Made by a program: the position numbers and the translations under genes. Positions 24,379 to 31,886 of a stretch of 33,325 bases of DNA are shown here, piece by piece; position 1 is the stretch's first letter; each line of letters begins with the position of its first letter. Origin of the DNA: Candidatus Cloacimonadota bacterium (GTDB lineage: Bacteria > Cloacimonadota > Cloacimonadia > Cloacimonadales > Cloacimonadaceae); the NCBI GenBank assembly GCA_017995405.1, contig JAGOIY010000005.1, positions 1 through 33,325 of the forward strand, read 5' to 3'. The notes under the pieces are model-generated. The model was not told the origin of the DNA, ran no database searches, and was given only the letters and a program-made list of their open reading frames with translations.

Positions 24379-25914
24379 TTATTCAGACCCTAACCTGCTT
24401 CCAAGCCTGTATCCATCTATCGCGGAACTGATTATCCCGCCGGCATAGCCGCTTCCCTCCCCGATCACAAAGAGGTTGGGAATATCCCGGCAACTCATGG
24501 TAAGCGGGTCCCGCGGAAACCGTAAAGGGGAGGATGTTCTGGTTTCCGGAGCAATCAGCACCGCGTCTCTATTGAAGTCTCTCAGGATAGCGGCAAAGCT
24601 GCTGAGTCCCCCTCGCAATCTTGTCAGCAAGGTGGATGGAAGAAATGCGGAAAAATCTGCCGGACGGATGCCCGGGAGATAGCTTCCAGTCATAACGCCG
24701 TTACTGATCCTGCCCTTCAAAAAGTCTTCGGCTCTGATTGCCGGGGCCAGATTTCCTGGTTTCCAGGCACTTTTTTCCACCCGTTCCTGCCACTCCATAC
24801 CGGCGAAACGTCCAGTGCCGAAAATTTGTTCATCCACCCCACAGACAATCGCGGAGTTGCAGAGTTCTGCACCCCTGTCCGCGTAACTCATACCATTGCA
24901 TACGATTGTGTTTGGTTCCGAAGCGGCTGCCACGACCATACCACCGGGACACATACAAAAGCTGTAAGTGCCTGTTCGCCTATCCGTAAGCCTGTATGAG
25001 GCAGGGCCCAGCAACTCCCTCCATTTATGGCTGCCATACACCGCAAGATCGATCCGGGCCTGAGATTGTTCGATCCTGAAGCCAGCCGCGAAAGGCTTGG
25101 CCTCCATCGTTACACCCCTCGCGGACAGCATTCTGAAGCTGTCTCTGGAAGCGTTGCCGGGGGCCAGAATGAGCAGGGAACTGGGGTGCCATTCTCCGTT
25201 TACTTTGACGGCTTTGAGCTTCCCTGCCTGCAATCTGATATCCTCGAGTTTGGAACGATAGTGAAATTCGCAGCCTGCCTCGATCAAGGTCTTCCTGATC
25301 GCTTTCACCAGAGCCCTGATCCCATCGGTGCCAAGGTGAGGAAGTGCTTCCCAGGCAATTTCTGCTGGGGCCCCCAGCCTTGTCATGATCTCGAAAACCC
25401 TCTCTGAAAGGGGATCTTTGGACCTGCTGGTAAGTTTGCCGTCCGACCAAGCCCCTGCCCCACCTTCGCCAAATTGCAGGTTGCTCTCTGGGTCCAAATC
25501 ATCTCCGCTCCAGTATTGACGCACCTTTTTAGCCCTCTGATCCAGAACATCACCCCGATCGATCAGGATGGGTTTCAAGCCGTTTTCTACCAGTCCCAGA
25601 GCGCAAAACAATCCAGCTGGCCCCATGCCCGCTATCAAGGGATGAGCATCATGGACCACGAGTTTTTGTGCCTGAGAGGTCTGGACAGCCTTGATTGCCT
25701 GCAAATCTTTGTGTTCGGGTACACAAGCGTCAATACTTAATTCCACACTGAAATCGTAAAAGGGCAGGTTGTGTTTACGCGTGTCAACCGCTCTGCGGAT
25801 GATCTTCAGGATTCGAAAGCTGGATGGGGCTAAACCCAAATGAGCGCTCACCCGCTCCGCGAGATCATAATCCCGGCAGACTGGAAAGCGGAGGCCATGC
25901 AGGAGATATTTCAT
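24379..25914 (-). CDS. FAD-dependent oxidoreductase, COG2509 type
   Basis: The 511-residue protein belongs to the NAD/FAD-utilising dehydrogenase family COG2509, whose physiological role is poorly defined. An N-terminal alpha/beta domain of about 85 residues ('SSFRILKIIRRAVDTRKHN') precedes the FAD-binding Rossmann motif 'IAGMGPAGLFCALGL' (Gly96-x-Gly98-x-x-Gly101). Then come 'LQFGEGGAGAWSDGKLTSR' and a C-terminal 'FVIGEGSGYAGGIISSAIDGYRLG' second flavin-contact segment. The ATG lies only about 10 bases after the T-run of the tRNA-Phe terminator and has no Shine-Dalgarno, so the mRNA may be leaderless or the start may be further in; the first residues do fit the family. Confidence 0.88.
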   Translation of the reverse strand: MKYLLHGLRFPVCRDYDLAERVSAHLGLAPSSFRILKIIRRAVDTRKHNLPFYDFSVELSIDACVPEHKDLQAIKAVQTSQAQKLVVHDAHPLIAGMGPAGLFCALGLVENGLKPILIDRGDVLDQRAKKVRQYWSGDDLDPESNLQFGEGGAGAWSDGKLTSRSKDPLSERVFEIMTRLGAPAEIAWEALPHLGTDGIRALVKAIRKTLIEAGCEFHYRSKLEDIRLQAGKLKAVKVNGEWHPSSLLILAPGNASRDSFRMLSARGVTMEAKPFAAGFRIEQSQARIDLAVYGSHKWRELLGPASYRLTDRRTGTYSFCMCPGGMVVAAASEPNTIVCNGMSYADRGAELCNSAIVCGVDEQIFGTGRFAGMEWQERVEKSAWKPGNLAPAIRAEDFLKGRISNGVMTGSYLPGIRPADFSAFLPSTLLTRLRGGLSSFAAILRDFNRDAVLIAPETRTSSPLRFPRDPLTMSCRDIPNLFVIGEGSGYAGGIISSAIDGYRLGSRLGSE

Positions 25915-25924
25915 AGTTTATAGC

Positions 25925-25949
25925 AAAAAGGCGCTTCGCAAGAAGCGCC
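25925..25949 (-). terminator. Rho-independent terminator of tRNA-Phe
   Basis: Read on the minus strand, GGCGCTTC and GAAGCGCC form a perfect 8-bp stem with a TTGC loop, followed by TTTTT. It starts 7 bases after the encoded CCA of the tRNA. Confidence 0.92.
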
Positions 25950-25956
25950 AAATCTA

Positions 25957-26032
25957 TGGTGGCGAAACCCAGAATCGAACTGGGGACACAAGGCTTTTCA
26001 GGCCTCTGCTCTACCGGCTGAGCTATCTCGCC
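25957..26032 (-). tRNA. tRNA-Phe (GAA)
   Basis: The minus strand folds as a 76-nt tRNA: acceptor GGCGAGA/TTTCGCC with one G-U pair, D-stem GCTC/GAGC, anticodon stem GAGGC/GCCTT with loop CTGAAAA (anticodon GAA, phenylalanine), a 5-nt variable region, T-stem CCCAG/CTGGG with loop TTCGATT, discriminator A, and an encoded CCA end. Upstream, a TTGACA (plus 26068-26073) resembles a -35 element, but I find no good -10. Confidence 0.98.
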
Positions 26033-26150
26033 ACCGAGTGAGACCAGTTTTTTTTTCTGCTGTTCCGTGTCAAGTCAAATCTGCAGCCATCCCTTTTCAC
26101 ACCTCTCGTTTTGGTGCATCAATAGTTGTCTCCACATTCTCTCTTAATAG

Positions 26151-26206
26151 CATTACGGTGTTATTACGGACTCATTACGGACTAAGTCCGTAATGAGTCC
26201 GTAATA
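26151..26206. repeat. 45-bp near-perfect palindrome with 11-bp phased ATTACGG half-sites
   Basis: Half-sites (C/T)ATTACGG start at 26151, 26162 and 26173, each 11 bp apart, and two inverted copies (CCGTAAT) follow at 26188 and 26199, again 11 bp apart. The segment 26162-26206 is a perfect inverted repeat of two 22-nt arms around a single central A at 26184. The third direct copy at 26151 lies outside the palindrome. It is intergenic, with no T-run, so it is not an ordinary terminator. Confidence 0.9.
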
Positions 26207-26334
26207 GGATTAAGGGCGGACTAAGCTTGAAATCAAGCTGGAAACTGGATACGATTCCTGGAAATGATCTCCTTGAGATGAATCACGCCAATCCTGCCCT
26301 TATCCCTTTATGCTGTCCCTGCCTGAGTCTCAGC

Positions 26335-26556
26335 TTACCCATCCCCAATCTCGTTCGGCTTGAGTAGGATGAGCTCTACCCGGGAATGAGGCCCATAAGT
26401 AAGGAAGCAAGCATCGGATTCCAAATCGGCACGGAGATCAAAGCGCAAGGATGCAGAGCATGCGGACAAAATCATGGCGACCGTTGCACAGGCTGGTACG
26501 CTGGCTTTGAAGCTTGTAAAAATACCACCTTGATCGTTGTGGAGTTCTAAGTCCAT
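26335..26556 (-). CDS. Possible small hypothetical protein (doubtful)
   Basis: An open frame of 73 codons with an ATG start preceded by a perfect TATAAT six bases upstream (plus 26563-26568), but with no Shine-Dalgarno and no recognisable -35. The translation begins MDLELHNDQGGIF, has three Cys, and matches no family I know. A 54-codon frame with cysteines at 23, 26, 33 and 43 lies on the opposite strand over the same bases. Both may be spurious or relics. Confidence 0.2.
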   Translation of the reverse strand: MDLELHNDQGGIFTSFKASVPACATVAMILSACSASLRFDLRADLESDACFLTYGPHSRVELILLKPNEIGDG

Positions 26557-26877
26557 GAATAGATTATACGTTTATCTCTATACCTGACGGGCCTTTGGAC
26601 TTGCGTGCAGCACATCGAAGACAATGATCGCGCGGGTGATCTGGTTGAAGTCCAGCTGCCCGCAAACTCGCTGCCATATATACTCTTAGCGTGGCCGCCT
26701 GAACCCCAACGGGGCTCTGTTAGTCTCTGGTTTCGTCAGTTTATTGCCAAGCTCTTCGGTCGGTGCAAAACGATTTGTAAACTGGTCTATTCTGATATGC
26801 CGAAACTGCAGAGTGGTTTGCACATTGGTGAGTTGCATCTTTGGGACAAAGGTGAATCGAAAGTGTTCCGCTTAGCC

Positions 26878-26917
26878 CAGAGCGTACTTCGGAGGATATT
26901 TGTGCCTCCGCGCTCTG
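26878..26917. repeat. Bulged hairpin downstream of dgt
   Basis: CAGAGCG (26878-26884) pairs with CGCTCTG (26911-26917), and CGGAGG (26890-26895) pairs with CCTCCG (26905-26910), with a TACTT bulge on one side and a 9-nt loop. It begins about 40 bases after the dgt stop. No T-run follows on the minus strand. It may end or stabilise the dgt mRNA or be a dispersed repeat. Confidence 0.5.
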
Positions 26918-26958
26918 TGAGCTTTCCCGCTCTGTATCCTTTTATTGCAATGAGTTAT

Positions 26959-28110
26959 CTACCACTTCCAGGGCAGAAAATGGTCCTTGATCTCCTCGTT
27001 GTAATAGCGGTCTGTCATCGTGGCGATGAAGTCTCTCACTTGCTCGGCCGGGCTGAAACCTTCGCGATAGGCGTCCACTTTATGATCCAGGAAGTGCTTG
27101 AATACTTTGGAGGTCCTATTGCCCTTTTTGATATCTTCCAGATACATGTTAAACAGCATCCCCATCGTGCGATAGATGATCAGGTTGGATTTCTTGACGT
27201 TGTCATCGGTGTAAATATGTTTGTAGTTGAACTTCTTGAGCTCCAGCAGGTAGTAAGAGCTTTCCTCATCAAAGGCTATCCAATCCTGGTCATAACTATT
27301 TACAATCACGCTCTTTATCAGTGTATCGATGATTTGGCTGTTGGTGTTTCCCAGTCTTTGAGTCACCTCTCTGGGCAGATCTTCACGCTTCAGAATGTTA
27401 TAGCGGATGGCGTCTTCGATGTCCTGTCCGATATAGGCGATCGTGTCCGTGATCCTCACCACGCAGCCTTCCAGAGTGGCTGGCATCCAGCTAAAGTCAC
27501 GTCCCGCTTTCTTTTCCAGGATGTAGCTCTGGATCCGGGCCTCATCTTTGCCCTGTTCAGGTTTCAGTTGGGTGTTGTGCACCTCGCCATCGTGGGAAAT
27601 GATGCCGTCGCGCACCGGAAAACTGAGGTTCAAACCTCTGCCCTTGCGGGAGATATGGTCCACAATGTGCAGCGATTCGATGTTGTGATGAAAGTGGCCG
27701 ATGCCGTGTTCGACGCAGCTGTTGGACAGCGCTTTCTCACCGTCGTGACCAAAGGGCGCGTGGCCCAGATCGTGTCCCAAAGCGATGGCCTCGATCAGTT
27801 CCGTGTTGAGGCCCAGATACTTACCGATCGTGCGTGAGATCTGGGATACATAGGCGATGTGGAGATTGCGGTTGGTCATCTCCTCATCGATAAGGTTGGT
27901 AAAAGAAAACACTTGGGTTTTACCATGATAACGCCGGTAAGCTCCGCTGTAGAGAATCCTGTCTCTGTCCACGGCAAAGCGGGTGCGCATTTCGTCTTCG
28001 TTCTCGCTCTTGATTCTTTGGGCGTCGGTGTCCCGGTAAGCTCTCGGCCCCAGGCTGCATTCGTTGGCTTTTTTTATCTGTTCATAAATCTTGCTGAGTT
28101 TATCTTGCAT
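26959..28110 (-). CDS. dgt: dGTPase-like HD-domain deoxynucleotide triphosphohydrolase
   Basis: The family splits dNTPs to deoxynucleoside and triphosphate and so tunes dNTP pools. The 383-residue product has the N-terminal 'RDRILYSGAYRRYHGKTQVF' signature, the HD metal site (His84 in 'NRNLHIAYVS', His113-Asp114 in 'ALGHDLGHAPFGHDGE'), and later 'VRITDTIAYIGQDIEDAI' with the last metal-binding Asp. The frame is open upstream to 28203, but the ATG at 28110 is chosen because GGAG lies 6-7 bases upstream and the extra residues do not fit the family. It is divergent from nadE over 231 bp. Whether dGTP is the preferred substrate cannot be read from sequence. Confidence 0.93.
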   Translation of the reverse strand: MQDKLSKIYEQIKKANECSLGPRAYRDTDAQRIKSENEDEMRTRFAVDRDRILYSGAYRRYHGKTQVFSFTNLIDEEMTNRNLHIAYVSQISRTIGKYLGLNTELIEAIALGHDLGHAPFGHDGEKALSNSCVEHGIGHFHHNIESLHIVDHISRKGRGLNLSFPVRDGIISHDGEVHNTQLKPEQGKDEARIQSYILEKKAGRDFSWMPATLEGCVVRITDTIAYIGQDIEDAIRYNILKREDLPREVTQRLGNTNSQIIDTLIKSVIVNSYDQDWIAFDEESSYYLLELKKFNYKHIYTDDNVKKSNLIIYRTMGMLFNMYLEDIKKGNRTSKVFKHFLDHKVDAYREGFSPAEQVRDFIATMTDRYYNEEIKDHFLPWKW

Positions 28111-28341
28111 GATATCTCCATTGTTAGCGAGTGTTTGTGTACTTATCACATACTTACAAGATATCCAGGCTGAAGCCCCAAGGCAAGATACATTCTCAGA
28201 CATAGCCTGTAAAACCGATTAGGATGCGCACATTCCGCTTGACGATAAAGCAGTCCGCGCGCAGGCTGTCCTCTGTGTAGCGGTTCGCCGCTCACCACAT
28301 GGTTTTCCCGTTCGAGGGGAATCCCCAAAGAGGTTTACAAA

Positions 28342-29112
28342 ATGAGGAATATCGACATTGATAGAGAGATAGAGCGGATCAGCGCGTTTATCAAAGGCTA
28401 CTTTAGCGAGGCCGGCTTTTCGAAAGCGGTGATCGGACTCTCGGGAGGCATCGACTCGGCAGTTTCGGCTGCTCTGACCGCCCTGGCCCTGGGACCCGAA
28501 AACGTGATGGGATTCATGCTGCCCTATAAAGCTAGCGATCCCAATTCGTTGGCTCACGCTCTGGAACTGGTCACCGCGATTGGAATTCCGCATCGGGTGA
28601 TCCCAATCAGCACCTGGACAGATACTTACTTTGATGACTATGAGCCTGGAGCAGATCAGCTGCGCCGGGGTAATTGGATGGCCAGGGCCAGGATGTGCGT
28701 GCTATTCGATCAATCTGCCTCGCTGCGGGCTTTGGTGATTGGCACCAGCAACCGCAGTGAGCTTCTAGTGGGTTACTTCACCCAATATGGCGATTCCGCC
28801 TGCGCGCTCGAGCCGATCGGTCACCTCTACAAAACTGAGGTGAAGGCCATGGCTGCCAGGCTCAGGATCCCGACTTCAATCATAGCAAAAGCTCCCAGTG
28901 CCGATCTCTGGAGCGGCCAGACCGATGAAGCGGAAATGGGCATCAGCTATAAAAACCTCGATGAGGCGCTCTTTGACCTCACGGAGCGGAACATCCAGAC
29001 CTGGTCTCCTGCTCTTCCCTACAGCCAGGCAGATTTCGACCGGGCCAGCCAACTGATGCGGCGCTCCGCTTTTAAACGGATCAATCCCCCCATTCCGGAG
29101 CCGCCATGCTGA
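28342..29112 (+). CDS. nadE: NH3-dependent NAD+ synthetase
   Basis: NadE amidates nicotinic acid adenine dinucleotide to NAD+ using ATP. The 256-residue protein has the PP-loop SGGIDS at 34-39, then 'GTSNRSELLVGYFTQYGDSACALEPIGHLYKTEV' and 'KAPSADLWSGQTDEAEMGISY' as landmarks. It has no N-terminal glutaminase domain, so ammonia must come from free NH3 or another protein, as expected in a protein-fermenting anaerobe. A GAGG site lies upstream of the ATG, and just before it is an 11-bp palindrome (28316-28326). The TPR gene overlaps its end by 7 bp. Confidence 0.96.
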   Translation: MRNIDIDREIERISAFIKGYFSEAGFSKAVIGLSGGIDSAVSAALTALALGPENVMGFMLPYKASDPNSLAHALELVTAIGIPHRVIPISTWTDTYFDDYEPGADQLRRGNWMARARMCVLFDQSASLRALVIGTSNRSELLVGYFTQYGDSACALEPIGHLYKTEVKAMAARLRIPTSIIAKAPSADLWSGQTDEAEMGISYKNLDEALFDLTERNIQTWSPALPYSQADFDRASQLMRRSAFKRINPPIPEPPC

Positions 29113-30287
29113 GCCTGCCAAAAAACGACCGTTGCAAGATCTGCCGGGACGAAAAGGCCCTCAGGCCCTGCCCCCGCAAGCGTAAAGACATCGGCTGGCG
29201 CTGTTGCAACGAGATGAGGGCCGATCTGCACTGTCCCGATTCCTGTGCCTACGCTCCGCGCAAAGATGACCAGGAGCATAGCCCCTTCCCAGCTTTCAAA
29301 GCTGATTCCGCCACGGAATTTACCCAAGCGCTCAAGTACTATATAGACCTTTGGACCAATATCCCTCAAACCCTGCTGGAAGGTCAAACTCCCGCCACGC
29401 TGGCACTTAAAGACCCTGGACGCTTGCTGGACTGGCTGAGTGGATTTCGTTATCCCAGCGTGTTTCCCATGAATTACCTTTTGGAAAAACTCCACCTGCC
29501 CAGGCAGGAAGAAACCGCCAAAGAGGACCCGGAAACGATCGCGGCCCGCTATCTGGATGCCGCTTCCGTTCTGGACTGGCATGCTTTGAGGCCGATGACG
29601 GTCAATCAGGCGGACGATCCTGATCTGAGCATGAGATACCAGGAAATCATCTCCGCCGTTCCCATCCTCAATAAGATCAAGCATCACAGCCTCATTCATG
29701 CCGGTCTGGCCGATGACGGCATCACGGCATTGGTGTATGTGGAGATCAACCGCAAGCACGATTGGACCCTGATCTTCTCCAATATCAACGGCTCCTGGCA
29801 ACTGAGGCAACAGCTGAACGGCAACCCCAGCCTCTTTTACACTCAGAACGCTCTCCACACCGCGCTGGCGGAGAAATTGGGTGCCGGCAAAGATGCCGGG
29901 GCCTGGGAACTGCTGGAAAGAAACATGTTCCTCTATCCCGATAGTGCGGATCTGCGGTATTATCTGGCCCTTTACTGGCAGCTGGTAAAGCAGTATGATA
30001 AAGCTAAAGTGGAGTATTACAATTCTATAGCGCTGGACAACGATTTCTATGCTCCCGCTTTTTCGCTGGGAAGCCTGAACCTGAGTGAAAACCGGGCACT
30101 GGAAGCACAATACTGGTTCGAATACCTGTATGCCCGGCATCCGGATGATCTCAACGTGAAAAACAATCTGGCAGCCTGCTTTGCCGGCAAGGGAGAGCTC
30201 GAAACCGCGAAAGCACTCTGGCGTGAGATTTTGACTCTGGACCCCAGCTATGAACTGGCCGCCAAGAACCTGGAGCGTTATTCGTGA
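29106..30287 (+). CDS. TPR protein with N-terminal cysteine cluster
   Basis: The 393-residue protein is cytoplasmic (no signal peptide). Its first 50 residues hold cysteines at 10, 13, 22, 33, 34, 43 and 47 in 'CKIC', 'PCPRK', 'WRCCNE' and 'CPDSC' settings, which suggest a zinc or Fe-S site. A middle region with no recognised fold follows (about 55-265). TPR repeats fill about 270-393 ('YYLALYWQLVKQYDKAKVEYYNSIALD', 'APAFSLGSLNLSENRALEAQYWF', 'LAACFAGKGELETAKALWREILTLDPSYELAAKNL'). It overlaps nadE by 7 bp and ribD by 4 bp, so the three proteins are made together. The function is unknown; a link to flavin/NAD cofactor supply is only an inference from position. Confidence 0.85.
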   Translation: MLSLPKNDRCKICRDEKALRPCPRKRKDIGWRCCNEMRADLHCPDSCAYAPRKDDQEHSPFPAFKADSATEFTQALKYYIDLWTNIPQTLLEGQTPATLALKDPGRLLDWLSGFRYPSVFPMNYLLEKLHLPRQEETAKEDPETIAARYLDAASVLDWHALRPMTVNQADDPDLSMRYQEIISAVPILNKIKHHSLIHAGLADDGITALVYVEINRKHDWTLIFSNINGSWQLRQQLNGNPSLFYTQNALHTALAEKLGAGKDAGAWELLERNMFLYPDSADLRYYLALYWQLVKQYDKAKVEYYNSIALDNDFYAPAFSLGSLNLSENRALEAQYWFEYLYARHPDDLNVKNNLAACFAGKGELETAKALWREILTLDPSYELAAKNLERYS

Positions 30288-31414
30288 GCACGGAGCGGCA
30301 GCGCATCCATCAGATGATGAAAAAGGCCATCCGGGAAGCCGAAAAAGCTCGTGGACTCTGCTCTCCCAATCCTTTCGTGGGAGCCGTGATCGCCAAAGAT
30401 GACAGGATCATCGCCAGTGGCCATACTCAGGCCTACGGATCAGATCACGCGGAAGTGCAGGCCCTCAAAAAAGCCGGGAAACGTGCTAAAGGCGCTGATC
30501 TCTTTGTGACCCTGGAACCCTGCTCCCATCATGGCAAGACCCCCCCCTGCACCGATGCCATCATCCAGGCAGGGATCAAACGCGTCTTTTTCGGCATCAG
30601 AGATCCCAATCCATTGGTCAACCGCGATATAGACACTCCCGGTCCCGGCATCATATCCATGCGGGAAGCAGGTATCCAGGTCGAATGGGGATTTCTGAAG
30701 GAACAAATCAGCCGCCAACTGGAATATTTTCTGTGCCGCATCCAGAAAGACAGGCCCTTTGTGATCCTCAAAAGCGCGCTCAGCATGGACGGAAAGTATG
30801 CCGCCGCGGATGGCTCCTCCCGCTGGATAAGCAATCAGAGCTCAAGAATTTACACCCACAAACTCAGGCAGGAAGTGGATGTGATGCTGGTGGGCATTTC
30901 TACCGTGTTGAAAGACGATCCTCTGCTCACGGTCCGGCTGCCCAGGATCAAACGCCAGCCTCTGAGAGCGGTGCTGGATGCCTATCTGGATATTCCACTG
31001 GACAGCGCTTTGATCAAATCCATCGATACCGCTCCCCTTCTGGTGGTCCACAGCCATGCCAGCGATGCCACTATCCAGAGTAAAGCAGCGGTGCTCAAAG
31101 GTTTGGGAGTGCAACTGGCCTGTGTTGATGCTCAAAACGAGCTTCTTGACCTCAGACAAGCGCTGGGGGTCTTGCACGAGCTGGGATATTACAGCGTGAT
31201 GCTGGAATCAGCGGGTCCTTTGGCCGCGGCCTTCATCAATCAACAGCTGGTTGACAAGCTGATCATCTTCTACGGCGCCAAGCTCTTAGGCGGTCTTCAC
31301 AGCGCTCTTGCCGATCTGGATATAGCCAATATCGACAGCGCGCTTGAACTGCAATCCACTGAAGTCCGTGACCTGGACGGCGATTTGATGCTGAGCGCCT
31401 ATCCCAGATACTGA
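30284..31414 (+). CDS. ribD: Bifunctional riboflavin deaminase/reductase RibD
   Basis: RibD deaminates the pyrimidine from GTP cyclohydrolase II and then reduces its ribose, steps two and three of riboflavin synthesis. The 376-residue chain has the deaminase zinc site HAE (His55-Glu57) and PCSHHGKTPPC (Cys80, Cys89), followed from about residue 155 by the reductase domain ('PFVILKSALSMDGKYAA', 'SSRWISNQSSR', 'VMLVGISTVLKDDPLLTVR'). The GTG start overlaps the TPR stop as GTGA and has GGAG 9 bases upstream; ATG codons at residues 11-12 are alternatives. The other rib genes are not adjacent; ribE is at the opposite end of the window. Confidence 0.96.
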   Translation: MSTERQRIHQMMKKAIREAEKARGLCSPNPFVGAVIAKDDRIIASGHTQAYGSDHAEVQALKKAGKRAKGADLFVTLEPCSHHGKTPPCTDAIIQAGIKRVFFGIRDPNPLVNRDIDTPGPGIISMREAGIQVEWGFLKEQISRQLEYFLCRIQKDRPFVILKSALSMDGKYAAADGSSRWISNQSSRIYTHKLRQEVDVMLVGISTVLKDDPLLTVRLPRIKRQPLRAVLDAYLDIPLDSALIKSIDTAPLLVVHSHASDATIQSKAAVLKGLGVQLACVDAQNELLDLRQALGVLHELGYYSVMLESAGPLAAAFINQQLVDKLIIFYGAKLLGGLHSALADLDIANIDSALELQSTEVRDLDGDLMLSAYPRY

Positions 31415-31481
31415 TGGCCTGAACGGGCAGGCGCGTTTATACTATCTGCACATCTATCATAATGAAACCATGGAGGAATAA

Positions 31482-31877
31482 ATGAAAGTTGTCGATTATC
31501 ACGACGTTGCCCTCGAGCCCGTCAATGCCGAAGGCGCTGAGGGTGCCAAGATCCGCTGGCTGATAGCTCAGGGCGATGGCGCTCCCAACTTTGCTCTGCG
31601 CATGTTTGAAGTGGAGCCCGGAGGTCACACTCCCCATCACACTCACGCTTGGGAACACGAGCTCTATGTGCTTGCCGGAACGGGCAAATTGGTCACCGAA
31701 CGCGGCGAGTTTGCTTTCAAAGCGGATGACGTTATGTACGTCGATCCCAATATGAAACACTCTTTTCACAACACCGGTGAGGACACTCTGAAGTTCCTGT
31801 GCATCATCCCGCATGAGAAACCGGTGGTAAAAAAGACCCTCAACCCCTTTGCCGCCGGCACTGCCAACAACTGCTGA
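31482..31877 (+). CDS. Small cupin-domain protein
   Basis: The 131-residue single-domain cupin has both metal-binding motifs intact: motif 1 with His53, His55 and Glu60 ('GGHTPHHTHAWEHELYVLAGTG'; key residues given) and motif 2 with His93 in 'DPNMKHSFHNTG'. Such small cupins bind Fe, Mn or Ni and have varied or unknown activities. A GGAGG site lies 5 bases before the ATG. TATACT (31438-31443) and CATAAT (31458-31463) upstream are possible -10 boxes. The M42 peptidase gene follows after 9 bases. Confidence 0.9.
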   Translation: MKVVDYHDVALEPVNAEGAEGAKIRWLIAQGDGAPNFALRMFEVEPGGHTPHHTHAWEHELYVLAGTGKLVTERGEFAFKADDVMYVDPNMKHSFHNTGEDTLKFLCIIPHEKPVVKKTLNPFAAGTANNC

Positions 31878-31886
31878 GAGGACAGG

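Larger units (their letters stand above)
26033..26958. other. Gene-poor region between dgt and tRNA-Phe
   Basis: About 0.93 kb without a recognisable gene. It holds the tRNA leader, a 45-bp phased palindrome, an AGCTTGA/TCAAGCT dyad (26224-26239), two competing short open frames on opposite strands (26335-26556 minus; 26386-26550 plus, with four Cys), a CCCC-AAC-GGGG dyad (26704-26714) and a bulged hairpin at 26878-26917. The long plus frame that begins at 26605 continues antisense through dgt and is not credible as a gene. Confidence 0.5.

Noticed and set aside
25957-26032. tRNA-Phe as an integration site for a mobile element
   Set aside because: No integrase, no duplicated 3' tRNA end, and the 3' side runs straight into a terminator and a conserved-family gene.
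26605-27837. 410-codon plus-strand open frame starting in the gene-poor region
   Set aside because: About 70% of it is antisense to dgt, which has clear HD motifs; its translation has no family features and the start lacks a ribosome binding site.
29019-30140. 373-codon minus-strand open frame opposite the TPR gene
   Set aside because: The sense frame has TPR repeats, correct overlaps with nadE and ribD, and a plausible start.
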